A DNA stretch of 39,678 nucleotides from Bacillus sanguinis (GCF_018332475.1 NZ_BOQB01000047.1:1-39678); one strand, 5' to 3'; shown: positions 19,307 to 28,623, numbered from the stretch's first letter. The notes: generated from the letters alone by a model not told the origin. Numbers and translations are program-made.

Positions 19307-20361
19307 TACTTATTTCTTGTATAACATTCTTCAGTCTAACTGGATGTTTACAAAAAAATATTATCGACGATGTACAGCTGATTCAAGGAACCGTTTTTGA
19401 TACAGCAAAAGATAATAAAGTAAAAGTAACATTCGTTTGTCCGATTCAGAAAAAAGGAAATAAAGTTCAAGTTTTTGAAGGCACCGCAAATGCGGTAAAA
19501 CAAGTAAAAGCAGACACATCTTTAGAATCTTCTCAACCATTTGCTAGCGGACAAATGCGTGTTGCTCTATATACTATACGACTTGCAAAAAAAGGAATGT
19601 CTACTTCATTCGATACATTACTTCGAGATGTGAACATAGGAAACGCTTTATATGTTGCTTTACTTGAAGGTAATGGTACTGAACTCTTAAAAGGGAAATA
19701 TTCGACTTCATACAACGTTGCAATTTATATAAAAAAATTGTTAGAGCATAACATGGAAACTGGTCCTTTACCAACGGATAATCTGCATGTAGGAGCATTC
19801 CGTTATTATCAAGAAGGGCAAGACTACTATATTCCAATTTTAAAGAAACATGGCGATAAAATAAAAATCACCGGAATTGGTCTTTTTAAAAAGGATAAAT
19901 ATATCGGTAAAATTGCGGAAAAAGATATGTTCATATTTAAAGGACTATTAGAAAAACATAAATTAGATTCACATGAATTTAAAACGGATTCTGCATACGT
20001 AATGATTAATAATATCCGTTCTGTTCCAACTTACGATATAAAGATTAAAAATGGAAAGCCTTCTTTCTTCATTCACGTTCATCTTGAGGCACGCATTCAA
20101 GAACTATCGAAACAAATTAACTTAGAAAATAACAAGAACTCAAAAAACATTGAAAAAAATGTCCAAAAACAATTAAATATACAAGCCGCTAAATTAATTA
20201 AGCAGTTTAAATCTTTAGGCGTCGATCCTCTCGGACTAGGGACTAAATATAAACAACATTATCGCCCATTCCAGTTAGAAGAGTGGAGACAGATGTACAA
20301 AGATGTCCCCGTCACTATAAAATACACCGTAAACATTACAAATTCTGGTGTGATTGAATGA
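19276..20361 (+). CDS. gerIC: Spore germinant receptor C subunit, Ger(x)C lipoprotein
   Basis: From ATG 19276 this is a 361-residue lipoprotein. The signal peptide ends in the lipobox LTGC (MEKIKNTSKLILISC then FFSLTGC). The rest follows the Ger(x)C family with three-domain layout, ending QLEEWRQMYKDVPVTIKYTV near the C-terminus. The frame is open from 19219, but only ATG 19276 places the signal peptide correctly; the start lies 31 nt inside gerIB. The lipoprotein sits on the outer face of the spore inner membrane. A strong terminator follows. Confidence 0.9.
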   Translation: MEKIKNTSKLILISCITFFSLTGCLQKNIIDDVQLIQGTVFDTAKDNKVKVTFVCPIQKKGNKVQVFEGTANAVKQVKADTSLESSQPFASGQMRVALYTIRLAKKGMSTSFDTLLRDVNIGNALYVALLEGNGTELLKGKYSTSYNVAIYIKKLLEHNMETGPLPTDNLHVGAFRYYQEGQDYYIPILKKHGDKIKITGIGLFKKDKYIGKIAEKDMFIFKGLLEKHKLDSHEFKTDSAYVMINNIRSVPTYDIKIKNGKPSFFIHVHLEARIQELSKQINLENNKNSKNIEKNVQKQLNIQAAKLIKQFKSLGVDPLGLGTKYKQHYRPFQLEEWRQMYKDVPVTIKYTVNITNSGVIE

Positions 20362-20371
20362 GAAATGATTG

Positions 20372-20416
20372 AACTCCTCTCTCCAGCATGATACAACGGA
20401 AAGAGGAGTTTTTATT
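20372..20416 (+). terminator. Terminator of the gerI operon
   Basis: AACTCCTCTCTCC and GGAAAGAGGAGTT pair with one mismatch around a 13-nt loop, then TTTTATTTT. Confidence 0.85.
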
Positions 20417-20451
20417 TTAGATAGAGAGAGAAGATATTTATGGGGGAGCTT

Positions 20452-20637
20452 ATGTCTAAAAAATTAGTAAAGCCTATTTTAAATGGTATTTTATTTCTCG
20501 GCGTCTTTTTATTTGCTCATACATACTTAAAAAATGTTTCCTTTACACGTTATTTACTTGTCGTTATACCAATGTTGCTCGTTGGTATGTTTGGCATCGA
20601 TCTTATTTTATCCATTTTAATAAAAGAAGAAAAATAA
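20452..20637 (+). CDS. Small two-helix membrane protein
   Basis: A 61-residue protein (MSKKLVKPILNGILFLGVFL) with two hydrophobic segments, near 9-25 and 34-57, and a charged KEEK tail. ATG 20452 has GGGGGAG just upstream; an in-frame ATG at 20440 would add MGEL but lacks a clear binding site. Family not recognised. It follows the gerI terminator and has its own terminator, so it is probably independent. Confidence 0.6.
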   Translation: MSKKLVKPILNGILFLGVFLFAHTYLKNVSFTRYLLVVIPMLLVGMFGIDLILSILIKEEK

Positions 20638-20645
20638 CGAGCAGG

Positions 20646-20680
20646 GCCGTCCCAAAAGTATTCCGGGATGGCTTTCTTTT
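20646..20680 (+). terminator. Terminator of the 20452 gene
   Basis: GCCGTCCC (20646-20653) and GGGATGGC (20665-20672) pair with one wobble and are followed by TTTCTTTT. Confidence 0.7.
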
Positions 20681-20821
20681 ATTAACGGGTTATGTTTTGT
20701 CGTTTAGTCGATATACCCCTACCTTAACTAAAAAATGCAACTTTCGAACAGTCCCTTTTCATTTCATAATCACCTTATGTTACAATGAGATTCGGCACAA
20801 AGCGAGAAAGGATGAAACAAC

Positions 20822-21244
20822 ATGACAAACGAAAAAGGTTTAGATAAAGGGTACGAACTTGTTGCAAAAATGCATGAAGAGTTCGGACACCCTGTGACAA
20901 ATACCCCAACGAAATTAGCAGAAGAACGTGCAAAAATCCGTGCAAGTTTTATGCAAGAAGAGCTAGAAGAATTTCTAGAAGCAACAACTGTTGAAGATCA
21001 ATATGATGCACTGATTGACCTTATTTACTTTGCATTCGGAACGTTTGCCGAAATGGGCGTACGTCCAGATAAAGGATTCGAAATTGTAAATAACGCAAAC
21101 ATGGCAAAATTATTCCCTGATGGAAAGCCTCGATTCCGTGAAGGCGACGGAAAAATTCTAAAACCAGAAGGCTGGCAAGCACCAGAACCACAACTTCGTG
21201 CTGAAATCGAACGTCAGCGCCAAGAAGCTGAAAAAAACTGCTAG
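20822..21244 (+). CDS. MazG/HisE-like all-alpha NTP pyrophosphohydrolase
   Basis: A 140-residue member of the all-alpha NTP pyrophosphatase superfamily. The metal-binding pattern is seen as QEELEEFLEA (about 45-54) and then DQYDALIDLIYFAFGT (59-74), where acidic residues coordinate magnesium. A C-terminal lobe PDGKPRFREGDGKILKPEGW follows, typical of single-domain Bacillus and phage members. It probably hydrolyses a nucleotide triphosphate or related substrate to release pyrophosphate; the substrate cannot be named. It starts after GAAAGGATGAAACA and is followed by a perfect terminator overlapping its stop. Confidence 0.82.
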   Translation: MTNEKGLDKGYELVAKMHEEFGHPVTNTPTKLAEERAKIRASFMQEELEEFLEATTVEDQYDALIDLIYFAFGTFAEMGVRPDKGFEIVNNANMAKLFPDGKPRFREGDGKILKPEGWQAPEPQLRAEIERQRQEAEKNC

Positions 21245-21263
21245 GATTTCCTAGCAGTTTTTT
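21238..21263 (+). terminator. Terminator of the MazG-like gene
   Basis: CTGCTAGG and CCTAGCAG (8-bp perfect stem, loop ATTT) followed by T6. The left arm includes the stop codon. Confidence 0.85.
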
Positions 21264-21288
21264 ATTATGTCTTTTTTTCTGCAATTCA

Positions 21289-21927
21289 TTAATGACCCAC
21301 GTGTCCCGCGTGTCCTGCTGCTCCACTAATGCTAGCCGCTCCTGCCGCTGCTCCTGCTGCTCCCGCTCCAATTCCACCTGCCCAAGGAGAAGACTGTTGC
21401 TGTTGTTGATATTGCTGATATTGCTGGTGCTGTTGACCTTGATGGCCGTGCTGACCTTGATGACCGTGGTGACCTTGGTGGCCTTGGTGATGATGGTGTC
21501 CATGATGGCCATGGTGACCTTGATGGTGGTGATGACCGTGAACAACTTGCGGATACCCACCTACTTCACCTGCTACAACACCTACTCCCGGTACCGGAAA
21601 TCCTGTCTGCACTCCTCCAACGAAAGAAGGAAATGTAGTTGGTACTCCTACTGGAATTCCTGTCTGTACGCCAGCTACTGATGTTGGAAATCCTCCTGTT
21701 ACTGTAGGCATTCCAGCGCCTGCTGTCGAAAAGCCCCCCATTGATGTAGGCATTCCAGTTTGCATACCAGCTACCGATGTTGGAAATCCTCCTGCTGCTC
21801 CACCCATCCAGCTCGGAATTCCACCGTATCCTTGTTGGCCAGCTCCTCCCATTAACATCATATGTTCATAACTATCCGACCCACCTCCGAAGAAGCCATG
21901 CGGTGCATTATTGTCCATCCCTTTCAT
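21289..21927 (-). CDS. His/Gly/Gln-rich repetitive protein, probable spore coat or surface protein
   Basis: About 212 residues of strong compositional bias. The first half has imperfect repeats of GGFPTSVAGMQTGMPT type (at least four). Next comes a histidine cluster alternating HHHHQGHHGHHGHHHH and GHQGHHGHQGQHG, then a Gln run, and an Ala/Gly tail (IGAGAAGAAAGAASISGAAG). No signal peptide is visible. The His block suggests metal binding, and this composition is common in Bacillus spore coat proteins; both are inferences. ATG 21927 follows AGAGGTGAAAGGA; GTG 21936 and ATG 21918 are alternatives. It converges on the MazG-like gene. Confidence 0.7.
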   Translation of the reverse strand: MKGMDNNAPHGFFGGGSDSYEHMMLMGGAGQQGYGGIPSWMGGAAGGFPTSVAGMQTGMPTSMGGFSTAGAGMPTVTGGFPTSVAGVQTGIPVGVPTTFPSFVGGVQTGFPVPGVGVVAGEVGGYPQVVHGHHHHQGHHGHHGHHHHQGHQGHHGHQGQHGHQGQQHQQYQQYQQQQQSSPWAGGIGAGAAGAAAGAASISGAAGHAGHVGH

Positions 21928-22075
21928 TCCTTTCACCTCTTCTACTCAATTTAGCCTACCTTTTTTATCATATTTCCTATAGAAAAATAGGTGTTTGTCT
22001 GTATTAGAATTCCGCTCCTTTTTCTTCTTTCATGCTAAAATTAATTATCTGAATATTTTTTAGGAGGTATTTCTA

Positions 22076-22504
22076 TTGAAAAGCGTAACAAAGGCTTCTA
22101 TTGATGATTTAGATTCAATCTTACATATAGATATTGATGTAATCGGAAACGATAGTAGGCGAGATTATATTAAGCACACTATTTATGAAGGCAGATGCGT
22201 CATTGTAAAAGAAGATAATTCTATTTCCGTTTTTCTAACATACGATACAAATTTCTTTGATTGTACTTTCCTCTCATTAATCATTGTTTCGCCAGCGAAA
22301 AGAAGGCACGGCTATGCAAGCTCGTTACTCTCATATATGTTAAGTCATTCTCCTACTCAAAAAATCTTTTCTTCGACGAACGAATCGAATGAAAGTATGC
22401 AAGCCGTTTTTAATACGAATGGATTTGTACGTAGTGGAATAGTTGAAAATTTAGATGAAGGAGATCCTGAAATTATTTTCTACACAAAAAAGCTCAGAGC
22501 ATAA
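22076..22504 (+). CDS. GNAT-family N-acetyltransferase
   Basis: A 142-residue GCN5-related acetyltransferase. The acetyl-CoA-binding part is recognisable as LSLIIVSPAKRRHGYASSLLSYML (motif R-x-x-G-x-A, about residues 62-85), followed by FSSTNESNESMQAVFNTNGFVRSG, the usual N-x-x-x-x-x-F-x-x-x-G-F end motif. Substrate unknown. The start is TTG 22076 with AGGAGG 8 nt upstream; no ATG fits. It is transcribed alone and converges on leuS, sharing a terminator. Confidence 0.85.
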   Translation: MKSVTKASIDDLDSILHIDIDVIGNDSRRDYIKHTIYEGRCVIVKEDNSISVFLTYDTNFFDCTFLSLIIVSPAKRRHGYASSLLSYMLSHSPTQKIFSSTNESNESMQAVFNTNGFVRSGIVENLDEGDPEIIFYTKKLRA

Positions 22505-22520
22505 ATGCTCTGAGCTTTTT
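22487..22520. terminator. Bidirectional terminator between the GNAT gene and leuS
   Basis: AAAAAGCTCAGAGC and GCTCTGAGCTTTTT, a perfect 14-bp inverted repeat with a 6-nt loop, overlapping the GNAT stop codon. Confidence 0.9.
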
Positions 22521-22532
22521 ACTTAAAATAAA

Positions 22533-24941
22533 TTAGTTTGCAACAACGTTAACAAGTTTTCCAGGAACAACAATTACTTTACGAACTGTTTTCCCTTCGA
22601 TTTGGTCTTGAATTGCTTCAAGTGCAAGTTTTTCCATTTCGTCTTTTGATGCATCTTTACTCATTGTTAGTTTTGCGCGAACTTTACCCATAACTTGAAC
22701 AACGATTTCAACTTCATCTTCTACAAGTTTAGACTCATCAAATGTTGGCCAGCTTGCATATGTGATTGTTTCATTGTAACCAAGCTTGCTCCATAGTTCT
22801 TCCCCGATGTGAGGTGCAACTGGTGCAATCATTTTTACGAAACCTTCTACATATTCTTTCGGAAGTGTTTCAGCTTTGTATGCATCGTTGATGAATACCA
22901 TCATTTGAGAAATCGCTGTGTTGAAGCGAAGCTCTGCATAGTCTTCTGTTACTTTCTTCACTGTTTGGTGGTAAGCTTTTTCAAGCTCTTTATTTGGCGC
23001 ATCAGTAATTTTCTCACTTAATTCACCGTTATCTTGAATGAATAGACGCCATACGCGGTCTAGGAAACGACGAGCTCCGTCAAGACCATTTTCAGACCAA
23101 GCAATTGAAGCATCTAATGGTCCCATGAACATTTCGTATAGACGAAGTGTATCTGCACCGTGGCTTGCTACGATATCATCAGGGTTTACAACGTTACCTT
23201 TTGATTTACTCATTTTCTCGTTGTTTTCACCTAGAATCATACCTTGGTTAAATAATTGTTGGAACGGCTCTTTCGTTGGAACTACACCGATATCGTATAA
23301 TACTTTATGCCAGAAACGAGCATATAGTAAGTGAAGTACAGCATGCTCTGCACCGCCAATATAAATATCAACTGGAAGCCATTGTTTTACTTTTTCAGGA
23401 TCTACAAGTGCTTCGCTATTGTTTGGATCGATATAACGTAGGTAATACCAGCAGCTACCAGCCCATTGTGGCATTGTATTCGTTTCACGACGACCTTTTT
23501 TACCAGTCTCAGGATCAACAACATTTACCCACTCTTCAATGTTAGCAAGTGGTGATTCACCTGTACCTGAAGGACGGATGTTTTCTGTTTTCGGAAGAAC
23601 TAATGGTAATTCTTCTTCTTTCACAGCTGTCATTGTGCCATCTTCCCAGTGGATTACTGGAATTGGCTCACCCCAGTAACGTTGACGGCTGAATAACCAG
23701 TCACGTAGACGGTACGTTACTTTTTGATTTCCTGCGCTTGTTACTTCAAGCCATTCAATCATTTTTGCGATTGCTTCTTCTTTATTTAAACCATCAAGGA
23801 ATGCTGAGTTTACGTGTGCACCATCACCTGTGTACACTTCTTTCGTAATGTCTCCGCCTTTTACAACTTCCTTCATTGGAAGATTGAATACTGATGCGAA
23901 TTCATAGTCACGCTCATCGTGAGCTGGAACTGCCATTACAGCGCCCGTTCCGTAAGTTGCAAGAACGTAATCAGCGATCCAGATTGGTAATTTCTCACCG
24001 TTTACTGGATTAACTGCGTAAGCACCAGTGAATACACCAGTTTTTTCTTTTGCAAGTTCTGTACGCTCTAGGTCACTCTTCATTTTTACAGCGTTAATGT
24101 AAGCTTCTACTGCTTCTTTTTGTTCCGCTGTTGTAATTTCAGCAACAAGTGCATGTTCCGGAGCAAGTACACAGTATGTTGCACCGAATAATGTATCAGG
24201 GCGCGTTGTGAAAACTGTGAATTTCTCATCTGTACCGTCGATGTTGAAGTGTACTTCTGCACCTTCAGAACGACCGATCCAGTTGCGTTGCATATCTTTT
24301 AAGCTTTCTGGCCAATCAAGCTCATCTAGATCCTCTAATAGACGATCTCCGTAAGCTGTAATTTTTAACATCCACTGTCTCATCGGACGACGCTCAACTG
24401 GATGTCCACCGCGTTCACTCTTACCGTCAATAATTTCTTCGTTCGCAAGTACCGTACCAAGTGCTGGGCACCAGTTTACAGGTACTTCATCAACGTAAGC
24501 TAAGCCTTTTTCAAATAGCTTTAGGAAAATCCATTGTGTCCACTTGTAGTAGTTTGGATCTGTTGTATTTACTTCACGGTCCCAATCGTAAGAGAAACCT
24601 AATGATTTAATTTGGTTACGGAACGTATTAATATTATGCTCTGTAAATTCTGCTGGGCTGTTTCCAGTATCAAGTGCATATTGCTCTGCTGGAAGACCGA
24701 ATGCATCCCATCCCATTGGATGAAGAACGTTATATCCTTGCATACGCTTCATACGAGATAAAATATCTGTCGCTGTATAACCTTCTGGATGTCCTACGTG
24801 TAGTCCTGCACCTGATGGATATGGGAACATATCTAGCGCATAAAATTTTGGTTTTTCTGTCTCATCTGGCGTACGGAATGTTTTATTCTCTTCCCAATGC
24901 CCTTGCCACTTCTTCTCAATATCTTGATGATTAAAGCTCAT
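22533..24941 (-). CDS. leuS: Leucyl-tRNA synthetase
   Basis: A class I aminoacyl-tRNA synthetase of 802 residues, normal for Bacillus LeuRS. The HIGH-type motif is in [19 protein letters not shown] (residues 39-57) and the KMSKS motif in [12 protein letters not shown]. The CP1 editing domain is shown by [13 protein letters not shown] and [13 protein letters not shown]. It opens [18 protein letters not shown] behind AAGGAGG. It is monocistronic, controlled by the T-box leader upstream. Confidence 0.97.
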   Translation of the reverse strand: MSFNHQDIEKKWQGHWEENKTFRTPDETEKPKFYALDMFPYPSGAGLHVGHPEGYTATDILSRMKRMQGYNVLHPMGWDAFGLPAEQYALDTGNSPAEFTEHNINTFRNQIKSLGFSYDWDREVNTTDPNYYKWTQWIFLKLFEKGLAYVDEVPVNWCPALGTVLANEEIIDGKSERGGHPVERRPMRQWMLKITAYGDRLLEDLDELDWPESLKDMQRNWIGRSEGAEVHFNIDGTDEKFTVFTTRPDTLFGATYCVLAPEHALVAEITTAEQKEAVEAYINAVKMKSDLERTELAKEKTGVFTGAYAVNPVNGEKLPIWIADYVLATYGTGAVMAVPAHDERDYEFASVFNLPMKEVVKGGDITKEVYTGDGAHVNSAFLDGLNKEEAIAKMIEWLEVTSAGNQKVTYRLRDWLFSRQRYWGEPIPVIHWEDGTMTAVKEEELPLVLPKTENIRPSGTGESPLANIEEWVNVVDPETGKKGRRETNTMPQWAGSCWYYLRYIDPNNSEALVDPEKVKQWLPVDIYIGGAEHAVLHLLYARFWHKVLYDIGVVPTKEPFQQLFNQGMILGENNEKMSKSKGNVVNPDDIVASHGADTLRLYEMFMGPLDASIAWSENGLDGARRFLDRVWRLFIQDNGELSEKITDAPNKELEKAYHQTVKKVTEDYAELRFNTAISQMMVFINDAYKAETLPKEYVEGFVKMIAPVAPHIGEELWSKLGYNETITYASWPTFDESKLVEDEVEIVVQVMGKVRAKLTMSKDASKDEMEKLALEAIQDQIEGKTVRKVIVVPGKLVNVVAN

Positions 24942-24984
24942 GAGATACCCTCCTTGAAATTCTATTTATTTTCACCGCCCAAAA

Positions 24985-25222
24985 TACAAAAAACCTCTCA
25001 TCCCTAGAAAGGGACGAGAGGTTATAGATTCCCGCGGTACCACCCTAAATTAATGTACAAATATACATTCGCTTAGATCCGTAACGTGGATTAACGGCAA
25101 TTGCTACTATTAGTTTCACAACTGCAACTCAAAGGCGAGTTCATAACGAAACGTGGATTGACTTGCACCGACCGTCAACTCTCTAAACCAGCTTCTATTA
25201 CTACTACTCCTTCTCACTGTTA
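24985..25222 (-). promoter_or_regulatory. Leucine-specific T-box riboswitch of leuS
   Basis: On the minus strand: an AGTAGTA motif at the stem I base, GGTCGGTG at the distal loop, and a specifier loop GAACTCGCCTTTGAG whose CTC (25137-25139) is a leucine codon. The T-box sequence AGGGTGGTACCGCGGG lies at 25031-25046, where UGGU would pair with a tRNA ending ACCA, as tRNA-Leu has. A terminator stem (24993-25022, 13 pairs with one wobble, then T6) follows. Uncharged tRNA-Leu is expected to favour the antiterminator and switch leuS on. Confidence 0.95.
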
Positions 25223-25377
25223 TTACAAATATGAGTTAATGTGAACTACCCTCCGCCTCGTATCTCTTAAGAGCTTACTTAAAGCGGGGCTTCTCGGTTA
25301 ATCGTTACTCTTAATAACTAACGAATTCGTCTTTAGACAGCCGAGCTATCTCCCTTGTTCCAAAGGTTGTTTTATTT
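25223..25377 (-). other. Extra structured leader upstream of the leuS T-box
   Basis: About 150 nt lie between the predicted start of transcription and T-box stem I. Possible pairings on the minus strand form a three-way arrangement: CTCGG with CCGAG (25341-25345 and 25293-25297) enclosing GTCT-TT-AGAC (25329-25338) and TCGTTA with TAACGA (25319-25324 and 25302-25307). A GC-rich part (GCCCCGC and GGCGGAGGG) follows. I do not recognise a known RNA family. Confidence 0.45.
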
Positions 25378-25383
25378 AAATAT

Positions 25384-25412
25384 ATTCTAAAACATGTTAC
25401 ATGTTCCGTCAA
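25384..25412 (-). promoter_or_regulatory. Sigma A promoter of leuS
   Basis: On the minus strand TTGACG (25412-25407), a 17-nt spacer, then TAGAAT (25389-25384), just after the stop of the upstream MFS gene. Confidence 0.75.
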
Positions 25413-25413
25413 A

Positions 25414-26607
25414 CTAAACTGCAATTTTTTCTTCAACTGTTTCTTCTACTTTTACTCGCTTATCATACATGCTCGTTGCTATAATCGCTACTACAAGCAT
25501 TACCATGATTGCTATAAACAATACTTCCATATTGTATAAATCAACAATCGCTCCGCCAACGACCGGTCCGAACATTTTTCCTACAGTCGCTGCACTATTT
25601 ACAACACCTTGATAAAACCCTAACTTATCTTTTGGCGCAAGTATATTTGCAATCGTTGGAACTGCTGGCCAAACGAATAACTCACCAATTGTTAATGTTA
25701 CCATCGCAACGAGGAACATCGTAAATTGCTGCGCTTGACTTAATACAATGAATGACGCCGCAAAAATGATGATTCCAATCATAATTTGTTGTTTTAAAGA
25801 ACGCTTCATCCAGCGAATTAACATGCTAACTAATGGCTGCGCACAAACAATCATCGCTCCGTTTATCGTCCATAATAAACTGTAGTGACGAAGACTAATA
25901 TTTAATTCCTGCATATGTGTTGCAATTGCCCCTTGCCACTGTACATATGTAACCCAGCATAAAGCATATGCTACACATACGATAAGAAGTGCTTTGAATC
26001 CAGGTGTAAGCGTCCAGCCTTTTTTCGTTTCGACTTCTTTTTGCACTCCTGGCTCTTTTTTATCTTCCATACCACGGAATCCAATAAAAGCAATTAAGAA
26101 GAAAACAAAGTATAAAATAAAGTTCGCTAAGAAAATATAATCAAAACGATACGATGCAACTAATCCACCACACGCTGTTCCGATCGCAATACCAACGTTT
26201 TGTCCAACATACATCGCATTAAATGCTCGTCTTCCGCCCTCTGGCCAAACCGTACCGACCATCGCATACATCGATGGGAAGACCATTCCAGAACCAAATC
26301 CGATTAATGCTAGCCACACAACATATAACGGCCAACCGTGGAAGAACACAAGACCTAAAATTGATACGAGTGTAATGACAATCCCTACTAAAGTTGATTT
26401 ATAACCGCCCCATTTATCAAATAAAACACCGCCGAGCAAGTTTCCGATTACACCAGTAAGCGAGTTGATCATTAATACCATTCCGGCCACAGATAAAGAT
26501 TTCCCTAGGTGATCATGCAAATAAATTGTATTAAAAGGCCATAAAAAAGAAGCACCCGTGACATTAATAATCATCCCAGCTACTAATAGCCATACTTTCC
26601 TTGGCAT
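25414..26607 (-). CDS. Major facilitator superfamily transporter, YttB-like
   Basis: A 397-residue, 12-helix MFS protein. The A-motif loop between helices 2 and 3 is GGVLFDKWGGYKST (residues 60-73), and the central cytoplasmic linker is charged (GMEDKKEPGVQKEVETKKGW). The C-terminal tail is also charged (KRVKVEETVEEK). Family features fit a drug/H+ antiporter or related exporter, substrate unknown. Location next to leuS, upstream of Bce-type and ytq genes, resembles yttB of B. subtilis as I remember that map. It has its own promoter and no visible terminator before the leuS promoter. Confidence 0.82.
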   Translation of the reverse strand: MPRKVWLLVAGMIINVTGASFLWPFNTIYLHDHLGKSLSVAGMVLMINSLTGVIGNLLGGVLFDKWGGYKSTLVGIVITLVSILGLVFFHGWPLYVVWLALIGFGSGMVFPSMYAMVGTVWPEGGRRAFNAMYVGQNVGIAIGTACGGLVASYRFDYIFLANFILYFVFFLIAFIGFRGMEDKKEPGVQKEVETKKGWTLTPGFKALLIVCVAYALCWVTYVQWQGAIATHMQELNISLRHYSLLWTINGAMIVCAQPLVSMLIRWMKRSLKQQIMIGIIIFAASFIVLSQAQQFTMFLVAMVTLTIGELFVWPAVPTIANILAPKDKLGFYQGVVNSAATVGKMFGPVVGGAIVDLYNMEVLFIAIMVMLVVAIIATSMYDKRVKVEETVEEKIAV

Positions 26608-26652
26608 AGTCTCCCCTCCTATTCTATTTTTTCGTTCATCTATAACAGTAAA

Positions 26653-26681
26653 ATTGTAGTCGTTTTTAAATAGGAAGGCAA
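26653..26681 (-). promoter_or_regulatory. Sigma A promoter of the MFS gene
   Basis: On the minus strand TTGCCT (26681-26676), 17 nt, then TACAAT (26658-26653), about 45 nt upstream of the start codon. Confidence 0.65.
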
Positions 26682-26752
26682 CTGATTAATAGTTGATGAA
26701 ATTCAGATAACGGTTTGTTGGTAAATGAAATTATATTGATTGCCACTTAAAA

Positions 26753-26796
26753 ATATATCAGCGATTATTAAAATATATCGGCTTACCGACAAAAAA
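26753..26796 (+). repeat. Short dispersed repeat, copy A
   Basis: Pattern: CGATT, 7-8 nt, TATATCGGCTTACCGACAAAA. Related copies occur at 32296-32338 and 35876-35920 in the same orientation. Internal stems TCGG/CCGA and CGAT/ATCG can form. It lies about 27 bp from the khtU terminator. Confidence 0.55.
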
Positions 26797-26817
26797 GGAC
26801 ATCAGTAACAATATATA

Positions 26818-26855
26818 AGAAAGGAGAGGCTACATGAAGTTCATACAGTCTCCCC
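26818..26855 (-). terminator. Probable terminator of khtT-khtU
   Basis: On the minus strand GGGGAGACT pairs with AGCCTCTCC (one wobble, one mismatch) and runs into TTTCTTAT. Confidence 0.55.
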
Positions 26856-26864
26856 TTATTTATA

Positions 26865-28088
26865 CTATCCAACTTCTTTTTCTCGCTTCGCTCGTTCCTT
26901 AGCGCTCCATTTAAATATTTTATCTAGTAGAGAGTATATTCTCCCAGACTCCTTCGTTAATAACGGACCTAACGATGCTAATATTAAAACGTATAGTGCA
27001 GAGAACGGTTTAATCGCTGCCATTAAGCCACCCGCAATGCCGATATTCGCTACAATAATGGAGAACTCTCCGCGTGATACGAGAGTTAATCCAATATTCG
27101 TAGAAGCTTTATGCGATAACCCAGCTTTACGTCCCGCCATCATTCCAGCCGTAAAATTACCGATGAGTGTAATAAGAACTGCTCCTAACGCCAACCACAC
27201 TGCTCCTCCAAGTGAAAACGGATCTATACTTAAACCGAAGCTGAAAAAGAATATAGCTCCAAAGAAATCACGAAACGGGACGACGAGATGCTCAATCCGA
27301 TCACTATGCTCTGTTTCAGAAAAAACGAGCCCTAACAATAATGCTCCAATTGCCTCAGCAACATGAATCGTTTCTGAAAATCCTGCTACAAAGAATAAAA
27401 TGGCGAATATTACGATAATAAAAATTTCATTTGACGAAATATCTAATACTTTATTTAGAAACGGTGTAGCTTTTCTAGCAATTATAAAGAATAGGAGCAT
27501 ATATCCTACTGCGATTAATACTGATGTAAGAGCACCGACAAATGATGTTGCACCACCGAGCACTAACCCTGAAACGACTGATAAATATACAGCTAAAAAG
27601 ATATCATCAAACATAATGATTCCTAATATTAATTCAGTCTCTTTATTACCAGATCTTCTTAAATCAACAATTACTTTTGCAACAATTGCACTTGATGAAA
27701 TTGTAATGATTCCAGCAATAATTAACGTTTCTAACAATGGGAAGCCCATCACATATCCATAAAGCAAACCTAATATAAAATTAAGCGATATATGAACACT
27801 ACCTCCAAAAGCAATCGACTTTCCTGATTTAATTAATTTTTTTATTGAGAATTCTAAGCCTAAGTAGAATAAGAGGAATATGACGCCAACACGGCCGAGG
27901 AAGGAAATAACTTCTCCGCTTTCAATAAACCTTAAATCGATAAGTCCTAAATCTGGGGCATGAGGCCCCACTAACATACCGAGTATAATGAGAAACGGAA
28001 TAATCGAGAACTTTAACTTCGCAGCGAGGATAGCTGCAAAAGCTACTAATACTAAAGCAGTTCCAACTTCAAAGATTAAAGTATCCAT
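26865..28088 (-). CDS. khtU: K+/H+ antiporter membrane subunit KhtU (CPA2 family)
   Basis: A 407-residue monovalent cation:proton antiporter-2 protein with about 12 helices. Characteristic segments are LLFYLGLEFSIKKLIKSGK, the acidic core helix LILGIIMFDDIFLAVYL, FSFGLSIDPFSLGG and LVSRGEFSIIVAN. It lacks the large cytoplasmic TrkA-N domain of KefB/C; instead a separate TrkA-C protein (KhtT) is encoded 3 nt upstream. That arrangement matches KhtTU of B. subtilis, which exports K+ under alkaline or K+ stress. The third B. subtilis partner gene, khtS, is not next to it. Confidence 0.9.
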   Translation of the reverse strand: MDTLIFEVGTALVLVAFAAILAAKLKFSIIPFLIILGMLVGPHAPDLGLIDLRFIESGEVISFLGRVGVIFLLFYLGLEFSIKKLIKSGKSIAFGGSVHISLNFILGLLYGYVMGFPLLETLIIAGIITISSSAIVAKVIVDLRRSGNKETELILGIIMFDDIFLAVYLSVVSGLVLGGATSFVGALTSVLIAVGYMLLFFIIARKATPFLNKVLDISSNEIFIIVIFAILFFVAGFSETIHVAEAIGALLLGLVFSETEHSDRIEHLVVPFRDFFGAIFFFSFGLSIDPFSLGGAVWLALGAVLITLIGNFTAGMMAGRKAGLSHKASTNIGLTLVSRGEFSIIVANIGIAGGLMAAIKPFSALYVLILASLGPLLTKESGRIYSLLDKIFKWSAKERAKREKEVG

Positions 28089-28091
28089 CGA

Positions 28092-28589
28092 TTAGGAATC
28101 ACCTCCTGCTGAAAGCAATTCATTAATAATTCTTTTCACTTCATGTCTTTCGCCTGACAATACGAGCATGTCGCCAGCTTCAATAATAGAATCTGGACCT
28201 GGATTAAAGAATTTCTTCATATTCTTTTTCAAAATAGCAATAATCGTTACGTTATATGTTTTTCTGACATGTAAGCTACCGATTGTTTGTTGTACGACTG
28301 GTGCATGATTCTCCACCTTAAACCATTCAATTGATAATCCTTCAAAAGCCATCTCAATTGTGTCTAACGCTTGCGGTCTATATACCATTCCGCCTAATAT
28401 AGCCGCAATTTGTCTCGCTTCAGAATCACGAAGAGAAATGCTTGAAACACTTTCATCGTGATCCGCATCAAAATGATACATTTCTCTTCGGCCATCATCA
28501 TGAATCACAATAACCATTTTTTCATTACCTTTTGTTATCACTTCAAATTTACATCCAATGCCCGGCAGTTCACTCTCTCTAATATTCAT
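28092..28589 (-). CDS. khtT: K+/H+ antiporter regulatory subunit KhtT (RCK_C domain)
   Basis: A 165-residue cytosolic regulator. The N-terminal half (MNIRESELPGIGCKFEVITK and HDDGRREMYHFD) is the KhtT N-terminal domain; residues about 75-162 form the TrkA-C/RCK_C domain ending in GDMLVLSGERHEVKRI. In B. subtilis this domain binds c-di-AMP and gates KhtU; that link is family knowledge. AGGAGG precedes ATG. It begins 34 nt downstream of an integrase-like gene, and no khtS-like gene is seen. Confidence 0.88.
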   Translation of the reverse strand: MNIRESELPGIGCKFEVITKGNEKMVIVIHDDGRREMYHFDADHDESVSSISLRDSEARQIAAILGGMVYRPQALDTIEMAFEGLSIEWFKVENHAPVVQQTIGSLHVRKTYNVTIIAILKKNMKKFFNPGPDSIIEAGDMLVLSGERHEVKRIINELLSAGGDS

Positions 28590-28623
28590 ATTTTCCGCCT
28601 CCTAAAGTTTTTAGTTACGGCTT

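Noticed and set aside
21021-21560. Minus-strand frame of 179 codons overlapping the MazG-like and His-rich genes
   Set aside because: Low-complexity translation in the wrong frame of the His-rich gene, and antisense to a clear MazG-like gene.
25223-25377. Second tandem T-box in the leuS leader
   Set aside because: No GGGTGGNACCGCG sequence, specifier loop or AGTA motif is present in this segment.
27037-27762. Plus-strand frames opposite khtU
   Set aside because: Antisense shadows of a clear antiporter gene.
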